The notes under the pieces are model-generated. The model saw nothing but the letters and a program-made list of their open reading frames with translations. It was not told the DNA's origin and did not search any database. This document shows, one piece after another, positions 43,581-52,783 of a DNA stretch of 64,000 nucleotides. Numbering within the stretch: the first letter of the stretch is position 1; each line of letters opens with the position of its first letter. The stretch comes from Pseudobowmanella sp964228145. GTDB taxonomy: Bacteria > Pseudomonadota > Gammaproteobacteria > Enterobacterales > Alteromonadaceae. The DNA is taken from NCBI GenBank assembly GCA_964228145.1, contig CAXQZJ010000024.1, positions 1 to 64,000 of the forward strand, in the 5' to 3' direction. Made by a program: the position numbers and the translations under genes.

Positions 43581-44397
43581 AACGGCTCCTGAATTTGTTG
43601 TGTAGTTGCACTGGCATCTGTTTACGGATTTTGATGATCTGTTGAGGATCCATCGTCGCGGTAACCGTGCCGGTGTTTACCGCTTTTTCAGCCAGAATTT
43701 GACCCCAAGGGTCAACAATTTGTGAATGCCCGTAAGTTTGACGGCCATTTCGGTGCTCGCCCCATTGATTCGCTGCGACCAGGTAGCATTGCTTCTCAAT
43801 CGCCCGGGCACTGATAAGCGCGTGCCAATGGGCCTGCCCGGTTTTTTGCGTAAATGCCGCTGGTAACACCAATACGTCGATTTGTCCCATTGCATCGAAT
43901 AAACCCGCAAAGCGCAGGTCGTAGCAAATGGCCACGCCAACCCGGCCAAAGGGTGAGTCAAAGGTAACAACCTGATGTCCTGGCTGAGTGCTGTCTGACT
44001 CCCGGTAACTACCGGTGTTATCGTCGACCTCTACATCGAATAAATGGATTTTTTGGTACGCGCAAATTCTTTGACCCTGAGGATTATAAACTATCGCCGT
44101 CGCGCTGAATCGTTTTTGTTGAGGCTCTGCCACTATAGGCATTGAGCCAGCCACCAGCCAAACCCCAAACTGATCCGCCAATCGAGCCAGAGCGTCTTGA
44201 ATCACGCCATTGCCCTGCGTCTCAGCAATTTCTCTTTGACGTTTATCGCCTGCACCAAAACAAGCGAAACACTCGGGTAGTACGACCAACGTCGGCCCAT
44301 CGATCTTCAGTTGCGCCAGACTGGCTTCGACTTCCATCAGGTTTTCCCGGGGGTCAGGGCCCGAACTCATTTGAATCGCGACTAACTGTAAACTCAT
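43567..44397 (-). CDS. Carbon-nitrogen hydrolase (nitrilase family)
   Basis: The 276 aa product shows the Glu-Lys-Cys triad of the family: Glu in VVLPECFACFG, Lys in KIHLFDVEV and Cys in AICYDLRFAGLF. It is of the Nit/omega-amidase type; members can hydrolyse deaminated glutathione or 2-oxoglutaramate. The ATG overlaps the yhdP stop (ATGA). It sits between yhdP and tldD, a position commonly taken by a nitrilase in gammaproteobacteria. Confidence 0.92.
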   Translation of the reverse strand: MSLQLVAIQMSSGPDPRENLMEVEASLAQLKIDGPTLVVLPECFACFGAGDKRQREIAETQGNGVIQDALARLADQFGVWLVAGSMPIVAEPQQKRFSATAIVYNPQGQRICAYQKIHLFDVEVDDNTGSYRESDSTQPGHQVVTFDSPFGRVGVAICYDLRFAGLFDAMGQIDVLVLPAAFTQKTGQAHWHALISARAIEKQCYLVAANQWGEHRNGRQTYGHSQIVDPWGQILAEKAVNTGTVTATMDPQQIIKIRKQMPVQLHNKFRSRFVTG

Positions 44398-47300
44398 TCG
44401 CTGGCCCCCGCATCATCGCTTTTCGGTACGGTGACGGGTGCCACCTGCGTAGGAATTTGAATATCCTTACTGTCACGCCCCACCTCTGTAAGCGAAGGTT
44501 GTTCGAGCGTACCGGTCAGCCGGTAATTGATTGAGGAAATAACCTCGGCAGAATCGATAACCTCGTTTAGCGCAAGTGCTGCTATTGCAGTGGCTGGATT
44601 GACCATCCAGGCAACAATGACAGGCAAACTTGAGGTGACTTTAGGCCGAAACGCAATCTGATAATCCAGTGTTTGATCATTGAGGTTAGTGTAGCCGCTC
44701 AGAGTCATCTCACCGGCTGCGCCATCGATGACGGTGTCATCGGTTTGCACGATCCCGTTATTCACTGCCAGCGTGCCACTCATTTTGTCGTAAAAGAACC
44801 CCTTGGCAAAAACATCACGAAAATCAAGGCGTAACTTACGTACCAGTGACTCCAGACTTAAAAAAGAAAACAAGCGAGCACCTTTGTCGCTGACTTCTGT
44901 CATATAACCATCAGACAGTCGCCACGCTACGTTGCCTTGCAAAGATGCAAATTCAAATCCATAGGGGGCTTGGTCCCAGTAGAGTTCGAAGTTAACGTCA
45001 GCCTCAGAGTCACGAATGCCTGAGTTTACTTCGAAATTACTTAAAAAATTACCGAAATCATCGCTATTAAAACGACCGTTAAGCCGCGTTCTCATTCCGT
45101 CTGCATGAGACTCCCAGGCCCCCGTCGCCTGTAACAGAGAACCGTCATGATCAACCTGCAATTTATCTATCACTAAGCCTGCTGGGCTGCGGTTCATAAC
45201 AAAATCTATCTTGCCCAACTCAATGCCATCATAGACGCAGCGGCCACATCGGAGTGTCACCGGTGGTACCTGAGATAAATCAACCTCACCCTGTTGTTCT
45301 GCGCTTTGCCATTTCGCCAAATAAAGATAGTCAGCATCAAGCACGATCCCTTCTGTTAAAAGATTTTCCGCAATACTGATATTGGCGCGAATTTCGTCTG
45401 CCGCTAATTCTAACTGCCAACCGGTTTCCCCATATCGTGTCGTCGCTGCAACTTTATTAAAGGTCTGGCCGAATGCATTGAGTTCACCAACGTTGACAAA
45501 AATGCGTTGAGGAGCAGGTAAAACGTTATTGCGTTGCTCATCCCCAGATGCAGCCACTACCCCTTGTACCAGCGTAAACCAGGGGGCGAGCTGCATGGAT
45601 TCGAGATTTGCTGAAATGCTGAAGCCAGCACCAAGGCTGACGGCCTGATTATCCCCTAAGGCTAAATGGGCTCTGGAAAAGCGACCTTCCTGATTGGCTA
45701 CGATCCCCTCAAACCGAGCGCCATCCCCCAAGGTAGCAACCACTTGCGAAGCCTGTTGGTTGCCAGTCACATCCACCAATAAGGTGGTTTGTTGACCAGC
45801 TTGACTGGTAAAAGGGTAAGGCAGACGGGCATCAAGCTGTTGCAAGTCCGAGGTCAATTGGAAATTGTAGTCGAAACCTTGTTCAGGAATGGTTAATTGT
45901 AAATTAGCCCGCCAGTCAAACACACCGCTCAGATAATTGACTAAGCCAGGCACCTGCTGTTTCACTAACGGCGCTACAGGCCATTGACCAGACAGGCCGA
46001 CGTCAGCCAGATAACCTTGCAACGCTTGATCACCATCGAAGCGAATCAATACAGGGTTTCCCATCAGGCTGGCCGCTAGTTGGCGTGTCCAGACCTTCTC
46101 ATTTTTGAATTGAATACTACCAGAGACACTGTTCAGGCGGGTTGAAATGGGCTTAATCGTTAATGGAACATCTTGCATGGATACGCTACCGGAGGCGACG
46201 ACATCAGGCCCGTCAAGAGGAATATCCAGCACTACGTTAGCATCCAGCACGCCATCGAACACCAATTCGCTAAGTACTGACCCCACGCTATCTTTCAGCG
46301 GTGATGCCAACATCAGATTTGTCAGGTTGATTGCCTCTGAGCGGGCATCGATATCGATGTGCAGCCTGGCCTCTGGTACCAAACGGGGTATCGATGCTGA
46401 CAATTGCTGCATTGCCACCTTATCCAGCGTGCCCTGGGATGCACTCATAAATAAGGCTTCGTTTTCGAACCATAAATCCAGATCTAAGTTTTTCAGGGAC
46501 GGCCATTCGGTATTGAAAGAAAATTCACTGTTGCGAATCGGAACATGGGTCTGGAAAATGCCCTCTGACTGCGAAAAAGGAAATGCAGCCGGCTTACCAT
46601 GCCAAAGTATGCTGATGGCCTCAACGTCACCGGCAACCAATGCCCGGTTCAAATAGGCACGGGTGTTTTCACCCATAAGCTGAGGAGGAAACAACCGTTT
46701 TACACCTTCGACATTCTGCGCCGAAAGCGTCGAGAACAGACTCAATTGTTCTGACGCAGGGTCGAAACTAGACTGGCTAGTCAACTGGAGCCATTCACTG
46801 TCAACAGACAAATCCGCCAGCGGCACAAACAGCCCATTTTCCGTCGTCTCCAACTTTATATCCAGCTGCACCTTGTCAATCGGTAGCGCTGCTCCTAGTA
46901 GTTCAGTTGTTCGCAGAAAACCGGACGGTTGTGTCAATCTCACACGCCCTTGCCGATAGCGCCAATCTAGTTCAACAGATGCGTCTTGCAGACCCGGTAT
47001 TCCTTTATACTCTGCACTACGAAGCTGCTTAATGATGCCATGAGCAGCCACTCCCCGTTGATCAAACAAGATACTGAGCAGGCTAATTCTCCCTTCAAGA
47101 CTCAGCCCTTTAATGTGTTCGTTACTGACGCCAGCGAGGGCCAACAATGGCATAGCGGGTGCCAGATGCACATCTTCAGCGGTCAGGGTAACCTGACCCT
47201 GCTGGTCAACTCGACCACTACCACTAAGCGTTTCATATCCGACCTGCGGATTACCAAACCGCCAATGATGCAAATTGAACAACCACTCATCGGCGTCTTT

Positions 47301-48176
47301 TTGGGCGAAGAATTGGCCGCTTTGCAGTTGCCAGGCTGGGGTACTTTCCGGTTGCCAGCGAATTTGGCTTTCACCAAACTTAACGACGACATCCTGAAAC
47401 TGAGCTTGCTCAATACTGGCCCATAACTGTAAATTGACATCGCTGTCCGCTAATTGCACTTCATCTGGTGCCAGTTGTTCCAACCAGGGCGCAATATCAA
47501 TATTACTGCCATCGATATACAGATCACCCTGTATCTCACTGCCTTGCCCCCATAAATTGAGGACAAACCCAGCGGCACTGTCGGTAAATCTATCGAGACG
47601 GAAACGGCCTACCCCCTGATGGCGATCACCCTGATTAATCCAACTTAACTCTTCAATACTGACCTGTCGCTGATGTTGATTGCCGATAAACAGGACGCGA
47701 CTGTCATGCACTGAAAACCGTTGTAGTTGCTGCAAGAATAGCTTTTGCAATGCGGTTGGATAAGACAATTCAGCACCGTTACTCTGTCTGTCGGTCTGAA
47801 TTCTGGCTTCTAAGCCGTGCAAGCTAAAACGATTGGACACCACCTGAAAGCGCCCCAGCGATGCCCAAAAATCAACATCGATATAGGTTCGCTGTACCGA
47901 TAATTGCAAGGGGCCTGTCTGTTCACCGGCCAGAACTAAATTATGCACCACCAGTGCAGGACCATCTTTATGCCAGCGGGCGTCGAGACGCTCTATGGTC
48001 ACTTGGGTACCCAACTGTTCAGTCAGCCATTGCTCTACATGTTGCTTTTGGCTATCTGCATGGGGTAAGCCATAACGCAAAAAAGACACCAACAGTGCCA
48101 ACAGCAGTAATACAATACCACTGGCCAACCATAACTTTTTAATCAGGTAGGCCGCAAAGCGGCCAACTTTATTCAC
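44394..48176 (-). CDS. yhdP: YhdP, AsmA-like envelope lipid-transport protein
   Basis: Inner-membrane-anchored, very long periplasmic protein of the AsmA/VPS13-like (bridge) superfamily, which moves phospholipid toward the outer membrane. The 1260 aa product has one N-terminal membrane helix (about 12-32), DUF3971 and AsmA_2-type domains, and a C-terminal part with TDDTVIDGAAGEMTLSGYTNLND and two stretches typical of the family end. Starts with GTG, overlapping the rng stop as GTGA, no strong ribosome-binding site, so translational coupling to rng is likely. Length is normal for the family. Confidence 0.92.
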   Translation of the reverse strand: MNKVGRFAAYLIKKLWLASGIVLLLLALLVSFLRYGLPHADSQKQHVEQWLTEQLGTQVTIERLDARWHKDGPALVVHNLVLAGEQTGPLQLSVQRTYIDVDFWASLGRFQVVSNRFSLHGLEARIQTDRQSNGAELSYPTALQKLFLQQLQRFSVHDSRVLFIGNQHQRQVSIEELSWINQGDRHQGVGRFRLDRFTDSAAGFVLNLWGQGSEIQGDLYIDGSNIDIAPWLEQLAPDEVQLADSDVNLQLWASIEQAQFQDVVVKFGESQIRWQPESTPAWQLQSGQFFAQKDADEWLFNLHHWRFGNPQVGYETLSGSGRVDQQGQVTLTAEDVHLAPAMPLLALAGVSNEHIKGLSLEGRISLLSILFDQRGVAAHGIIKQLRSAEYKGIPGLQDASVELDWRYRQGRVRLTQPSGFLRTTELLGAALPIDKVQLDIKLETTENGLFVPLADLSVDSEWLQLTSQSSFDPASEQLSLFSTLSAQNVEGVKRLFPPQLMGENTRAYLNRALVAGDVEAISILWHGKPAAFPFSQSEGIFQTHVPIRNSEFSFNTEWPSLKNLDLDLWFENEALFMSASQGTLDKVAMQQLSASIPRLVPEARLHIDIDARSEAINLTNLMLASPLKDSVGSVLSELVFDGVLDANVVLDIPLDGPDVVASGSVSMQDVPLTIKPISTRLNSVSGSIQFKNEKVWTRQLAASLMGNPVLIRFDGDQALQGYLADVGLSGQWPVAPLVKQQVPGLVNYLSGVFDWRANLQLTIPEQGFDYNFQLTSDLQQLDARLPYPFTSQAGQQTTLLVDVTGNQQASQVVATLGDGARFEGIVANQEGRFSRAHLALGDNQAVSLGAGFSISANLESMQLAPWFTLVQGVVAASGDEQRNNVLPAPQRIFVNVGELNAFGQTFNKVAATTRYGETGWQLELAADEIRANISIAENLLTEGIVLDADYLYLAKWQSAEQQGEVDLSQVPPVTLRCGRCVYDGIELGKIDFVMNRSPAGLVIDKLQVDHDGSLLQATGAWESHADGMRTRLNGRFNSDDFGNFLSNFEVNSGIRDSEADVNFELYWDQAPYGFEFASLQGNVAWRLSDGYMTEVSDKGARLFSFLSLESLVRKLRLDFRDVFAKGFFYDKMSGTLAVNNGIVQTDDTVIDGAAGEMTLSGYTNLNDQTLDYQIAFRPKVTSSLPVIVAWMVNPATAIAALALNEVIDSAEVISSINYRLTGTLEQPSLTEVGRDSKDIQIPTQVAPVTVPKSDDAGASE

Positions 48177-49645
48177 ATCATCACCACGTCAAACTTATCC
48201 TGACTGTACAAGGGTTCAGTTACGACTTTGATTTGCTTACTGACGAACACTTCCAGTTCTGCCAACAAATGGCTTTCTTCACCGGTTAGCGATTCCGCCA
48301 CTTTAGGGGCGGCATACACCACAAACTTATCTGCTTCATACGCCCGGTTTACCCGAACGATCTCACGCATTATTTCAAAGCACACCGTTTCTACGGTTTT
48401 CACCGACCCTCGGCCCTTACATACTGGACACTCACCACAGAGGATATGTTCCAATGATTCACGGGTTCTTTTTCTGGTGACTTCAACCAACCCCAAAGAG
48501 GTAAACCCGTGTATGCTGGTTTTTGCCCTGTCTTTCGCCAACGCTTGCTCTAAACTGTTTAATACCCGGCGCTGGTGAGATTCATCCTGCATATCGATAA
48601 AATCAATAATGATGATCCCTCCAAGATTGCGTAGCCTTAGCTGTCTGGCAATAGCTTGTGTTGCTTCACTGTTGGTATTGAAAATAGTTTCTTCCAGATT
48701 ACGATGACCAACGAATGCGCCGGTATTAATATCGATGGTGGTCATGGCTTCGGTTTGATCAATAATCAGGTAACCGCCGGATTTGAGGTCCACTCGGCGA
48801 TCGAGGGCACGCTGCACCTCATTTTCTACATCATACAGATCAAAAATGGGCCTTTCGCCGGGATAGATCTCCAGTAGTGGGCGCAATTCCGGCACATAAT
48901 CGCTGGTAAACTGCTGCAGTTCACTCAGCGACAATTTGGAGTCAACTTTAATTTTATCCAGTTCAGTCCCGACAAAGTCTCTTAACACCCTGCGGGCAAG
49001 GGTCAAATCTTCGTACAAGACATTGGATTTGCGGGTTTTAATCCGCTCCTGAATTTTATTCCACAGACGACGCAGAAACGCAGCATCTTGCGCTAATTCG
49101 GTTTCTCCGACGCCCTCTGCTGCCGTGCGCAGAATAAAGCCACCCTCACTTTGCGCGTCCGTCAGTTGTTCTACCAATACTTTGAGTCTGTCACGCTCGG
49201 CTTCATCTTCGATGCGTTGCGACACGCCGACATGATTAACCGACGGCATAAAGACCAGGTAGCGTGATGGAATAGTGATATCGGTAGTCAGTCTTGCACC
49301 CTTAGTGCCAATTGGATCTTTCACCACCTGCACGACAATATCCTGGCCGTCACGTACTAATTCTTTGATGTCCGGCTTGGGCAGTTGAGATACCGCAACC
49401 TCTTCCTCCACCTCATTATGTACGACAATGTCTGATGCGTGCAGGAAAGCAGCTTTGTCCAGCCCGATATCAACAAACGCAGCTTGCATGCCAGGCAATA
49501 CCCGTGACACTTTGCCTAAATAGATATTGCCGACCAAACCGCGTTTGGTATGACGCTCGATATGTAGTTCCTGCAAGATGCCATTTTCAATCAGCGCGAC
49601 TCTGGACTCCGATGGGGTCACATTGATCAATAACTCTGCACTCAT
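48173..49645 (-). CDS. rng: Ribonuclease G
   Basis: Endoribonuclease that matures the 5' end of 16S rRNA and degrades some mRNAs. The 490 aa product has an N-terminal S1-like RNA-binding domain (GNIYLGKVSRVLPGMQAAFVDIG), the RNase E/G core with IDINTGAFVG and IIIDFIDMQ (catalytic aspartates), and the zinc-link motif CPVCKGRGSV. No C-terminal RNase E-type scaffold, so it is RNase G. Overlaps maf by four bases. Confidence 0.97.
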   Translation of the reverse strand: MSAELLINVTPSESRVALIENGILQELHIERHTKRGLVGNIYLGKVSRVLPGMQAAFVDIGLDKAAFLHASDIVVHNEVEEEVAVSQLPKPDIKELVRDGQDIVVQVVKDPIGTKGARLTTDITIPSRYLVFMPSVNHVGVSQRIEDEAERDRLKVLVEQLTDAQSEGGFILRTAAEGVGETELAQDAAFLRRLWNKIQERIKTRKSNVLYEDLTLARRVLRDFVGTELDKIKVDSKLSLSELQQFTSDYVPELRPLLEIYPGERPIFDLYDVENEVQRALDRRVDLKSGGYLIIDQTEAMTTIDINTGAFVGHRNLEETIFNTNSEATQAIARQLRLRNLGGIIIIDFIDMQDESHQRRVLNSLEQALAKDRAKTSIHGFTSLGLVEVTRKRTRESLEHILCGECPVCKGRGSVKTVETVCFEIMREIVRVNRAYEADKFVVYAAPKVAESLTGEESHLLAELEVFVSKQIKVVTEPLYSQDKFDVVMM

Positions 49646-50238
49646 CGGTCAACTCCTTTTATCTTTATCCCAGCCTCTCGCAACATCGCCGCGGTCTCCG
49701 CTAATGGTAACCCCATCACTGCAGTATAGCTGCCTTCAATATGGGTCACGAATTGGCCACCGAGACCTTGTATCGCATAGCCACCGGCTTTGCCTTTTGG
49801 TTCTCCACTAGACCAGTAAAAGCCCATTTCGGTTGCATCTAGGGTGCGAAATGTCACCTCTGTGGACACACACTGTGAGCGTAACTGCCCTTGGTATACC
49901 GTCGCGATGGCAGTAAACACCTGATGACGGCGTCCACTTAACGTGCTGAGCATACGACACATGTCTGCCTCATCCCGGGGCTTTTCAAATACCTGTTGAT
50001 CAGCGGCCACTGTCGTGTCAGAGCCCAAAATTAAATGGGTGTCTGCCAATTCCGATTGTGCGGCCGCACAAGCTAAGGCTTTTTGCTCCGCTAATCGGGT
50101 CACATAGTCCCTTGGTGACTCTTGCGCTAAGCGGGTCTCATCGATATCTGCAGGATGCTGTAAAAAGTCGACGTCCAACCAGCGTAGGATTTCAGCTCGG
50201 CGGGGGGACTGGGAAGCCAGTATTATTTGTTGCTGCAT
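49642..50238 (-). CDS. maf: Maf-family nucleoside triphosphate pyrophosphatase
   Basis: House-cleaning enzyme that hydrolyses dTTP/UTP and modified nucleotides (YhdE type). The 198 aa product starts MQQQIILASQSPRRAEILRWL, has the catalytic GSDTTVAADQQV segment and the ends in the EGSYTAVMGLPLAE loop common to Maf proteins. Located between mreD (1 bp gap) and rng, overlapping rng by four bases, as in E. coli (yhdE). Confidence 0.95.
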   Translation of the reverse strand: MQQQIILASQSPRRAEILRWLDVDFLQHPADIDETRLAQESPRDYVTRLAEQKALACAAAQSELADTHLILGSDTTVAADQQVFEKPRDEADMCRMLSTLSGRRHQVFTAIATVYQGQLRSQCVSTEVTFRTLDATEMGFYWSSGEPKGKAGGYAIQGLGGQFVTHIEGSYTAVMGLPLAETAAMLREAGIKIKGVDR

Positions 50239-50239
50239 A

Positions 50240-50728
50240 TTATTTTACCCGGTAGCGACGGCGTACCCTGCGCATCAAAGGGAACACCCAAATCCAAAAC
50301 AACATATTGAACAGGACCGGCCACATGTAAGAAGACAGGAAGTAAATGTCCGTGAGCAAGTGCTGAATCCAAAATACCACCAACTGGTAGAGCGCACTGA
50401 CAATGGCAATAATAAAGGCCTGTTGCCATACCGAGTAATTTCGGAAGCGCTGATAGTTAGCAACAATAATAAATACCACCAGACTCATCGCCAGAGCATG
50501 CACGCCCAATATTGTTCCCAGTAGAATATCTAACAGCACCCCGCAAATAAAAGCCACACCGACATTGACGCGAGTTGGCAGTGCCATACACCAGTAACAC
50601 AACACCAATAAAACCCAATCAGGACGATAGGGTTTGATCGCCGGCGGCAGTGGCATAATTTCCAACACCAATGCAGCGAGCACCGTCATCGTAATCACAA
50701 ATCTGGACGACCATTGGAAAGGGCTCAT
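50240..50728 (-). CDS. mreD: Rod-shape determining membrane protein MreD
   Basis: Integral membrane partner of MreC in the elongasome. The 162 aa product has five or so predicted helices and family positions ALVLEIMPLP, RPDWVLLVLCYWCMALPTRVNVG and LGVHALAMSLVVF. The ATG at 50728 overlaps the mreC stop (ATGA) and gives a length like that of E. coli MreD, so the longer frame starting at 50755 is not used. Confidence 0.94.
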   Translation of the reverse strand: MSPFQWSSRFVITMTVLAALVLEIMPLPPAIKPYRPDWVLLVLCYWCMALPTRVNVGVAFICGVLLDILLGTILGVHALAMSLVVFIIVANYQRFRNYSVWQQAFIIAIVSALYQLVVFWIQHLLTDIYFLSSYMWPVLFNMLFWIWVFPLMRRVRRRYRVK

Positions 50729-51561
50729 TGGCTGCCCTCCTTCTCTGCCGACCACAATAACAACAGATATTTCAGCCGGTCGAGTTTCGCCACAGGCTCG
50801 GCACTGATGGTGGCAAAAGGCTGACTCTCATCATGTTCAATAGCACTGATACGCGCCACCGGATACCCCTGAGGAAAGACCTTGCCTAACCCCGATGAGA
50901 CCAGCAAATCACCAACCCGGATATCACTTGAATGAGGGACATGGTTGATCACCAGCGTGTCCAGGCGGCCATTACCAGAAACAATCAGACGCACATTGTT
51001 CCGGGCGACCCGAACCGGAATAGCATGGGTTAAATCAGCAATCAGCAGTACCCGGCTATTGGTCGACCCAACATGCAGGATTTGGCCTACGACACCGTTT
51101 TCATCCAATACAGGTTGCCCTTCGTAGACACCGTCCAGACTGCCTTTGTTAATGACAATCTGATGGCTGAAAGGGTCATTGTCGACGGCCATCAGTTCAG
51201 TCACCATTTTACGCACGCCACTATCTACCGGCGCATCTAATAACGCTCGCAAGCGGTTATTTTCATTCTGTAAACTGGTCACTCGTTGGACTGCTTCACT
51301 AAGCAGCAAATTCTGGCGTCGCAGCCGGGCGTTTTCTTCCAGCAGGTTTTCTTGACGAGTCATACGATCGGCCCCCCAACTGAACACTTCACCGGGCAAA
51401 TTAGCCACGTATTGAATCGGACTGACCAGCGACGCAAGGTAGGTGCGCACCTGACTGAAACTATCTAATTTATGATCAAAAAATATCAGCGCAACAGACA
51501 GCAAAACCGCCAGGATAAGGCGGTTTTGAATCGAAGGGCCACGGGTGAAAATTGTTTCCAC
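50725..51561 (-). CDS. mreC: Rod-shape determining protein MreC
   Basis: Bitopic protein that links MreB filaments to PBP2-RodA. The 278 aa product has one N-terminal helix (about 13-30), a coiled coil (about 70-107) and the beta-barrel MreC domain with EGQPVLDENGVVGQILHVG and VRVARNNVRLIVSGNG. Starts with GTG. Lies 31 bp after mreB. Confidence 0.96.
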   Translation of the reverse strand: METIFTRGPSIQNRLILAVLLSVALIFFDHKLDSFSQVRTYLASLVSPIQYVANLPGEVFSWGADRMTRQENLLEENARLRRQNLLLSEAVQRVTSLQNENNRLRALLDAPVDSGVRKMVTELMAVDNDPFSHQIVINKGSLDGVYEGQPVLDENGVVGQILHVGSTNSRVLLIADLTHAIPVRVARNNVRLIVSGNGRLDTLVINHVPHSSDIRVGDLLVSSGLGKVFPQGYPVARISAIEHDESQPFATISAEPVAKLDRLKYLLLLWSAEKEGSQ

Positions 51562-51592
51562 GAATGCGCCTTATCTAATCGCTACTGATGAC

Positions 51593-52639
51593 TTATTCGT
51601 AGCTGAATAAGTCGCCACCATGCATATCGATCATTTCCAGCGCTTTACCGCCACCTCGTGCTACACATGTAAGTGGATCATCAGCAATCACAACCGGAAT
51701 ACCGGTTTCTTCCATCAGCAGGCGATCCAAATCTTTTAATAACGCACCACCGCCTGTCAGAACCATACCCCGCTCAGAGATATCGGAAGCCAGCTCTGGT
51801 GGCGATTGTTCCAGTGCAACCATTACCGCCGAAACAATACCGGTTAAGGGTTCCTGCAACGCCTCGAGAATCTCATTGCTATTGAGCTTAAAGCTACGCG
51901 GTACACCTTCAGCCAGATTGCGGCCGCGTACTTCAATTTCTTTTACTTCCTCGCCGGGGTAAGCAGCACCAATTTCATGCTTAATGCGCTCGGCTGTGGC
52001 CTCACCGATCAAGGAGCCAAAGTTGCGGCGGATATAACTAATGATGGCTTCATCAAACTTATCACCACCAATGCGAACAGACGATGAATAAACCACACCA
52101 TTTAATGAGATAATTGCAACCTCAGTGGTACCGCCACCAATATCCACCACCATAGAGCCTGTCGCTTCTGAGACTGGCAAACCAGAGCCAATCGCCGCAG
52201 CCATTGGTTCATCAATCAGATAAACCTCTCGAGCACCGGCACCTAATGCCGACTCGCGAATTGCCCGCCGCTCTACCTGCGTTGAACCGCAGGGTACACA
52301 AACCAGTACGCGAGGACTCGGACGCAGGAAATTATTATCATGAACCTGCTTAATAAAATGCTGAAGCATTTTCTCGGTGACATAGAAATCGGCAATCACG
52401 CCGTCTTTCATTGGGCGTATCGCTTTGATGTTGCCCGGTGTTCTGCCTAGCATCTGTTTAGCCGCATGTCCGACAGCAGCGACACTTTTCGGTCCACCAG
52501 CGCGCTCCTGACGAATCGCAACAACAGACGGCTCGTTTAACACGATGCCCTGACCTTTAACGTAGATCAACGTATTGGCGGTTCCCAAATCAATCGATAG
52601 GTCATTGGAAAACATCCCGCGTAACTTTTTGAATAGCAT
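51593..52639 (-). CDS. mreB: Rod-shape determining actin homologue MreB
   Basis: Cytoskeletal ATPase that directs lateral wall synthesis. The 348 aa product shows actin-fold phosphate loops DLGTANTLIYVKGQG and VDIGGGTTEVAII, the connect segments VPCGSTQVERRAI and the adenosine loop VLTGGGALLKDLDRLL, with SVAAVGHAAKQMLGRTPGNI near the N-terminus. First gene of the mreBCD cluster, 54 bp from a terminator-like hairpin that separates it from mshQ. Confidence 0.98.
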   Translation of the reverse strand: MLFKKLRGMFSNDLSIDLGTANTLIYVKGQGIVLNEPSVVAIRQERAGGPKSVAAVGHAAKQMLGRTPGNIKAIRPMKDGVIADFYVTEKMLQHFIKQVHDNNFLRPSPRVLVCVPCGSTQVERRAIRESALGAGAREVYLIDEPMAAAIGSGLPVSEATGSMVVDIGGGTTEVAIISLNGVVYSSSVRIGGDKFDEAIISYIRRNFGSLIGEATAERIKHEIGAAYPGEEVKEIEVRGRNLAEGVPRSFKLNSNEILEALQEPLTGIVSAVMVALEQSPPELASDISERGMVLTGGGALLKDLDRLLMEETGIPVVIADDPLTCVARGGGKALEMIDMHGGDLFSYE

Positions 52640-52692
52640 GAATTACTCAATCTTTGGGTGGTGAGGTTGATAACTGGCTAACTTTACCAATC

Positions 52693-52723
52693 GGCCAGAT
52701 GCTGAGCAAGCCAGCATCTGGCC
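52693..52723 (-). terminator. Strong hairpin between mshQ and mreB
   Basis: GGCCAGATGCTG/CAGCATCTGGCC, a perfect 12-bp stem with a 7-nt loop, lies between the mshQ stop and the mreB start. It has no clean T-run, so it may be a terminator of the msh operon or an RNA-processing element. Confidence 0.6.
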
Positions 52724-52783
52724 TTATCTTCAAAAAGATGACAGTTTTTTTAAGCCGGGTGACAACAGGTACGGCACAGGACA

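Noticed and set aside
46147..46656. 169-codon frame antisense to yhdP
   Set aside because: Serine-rich shadow of the yhdP frame; no evidence for its own expression.
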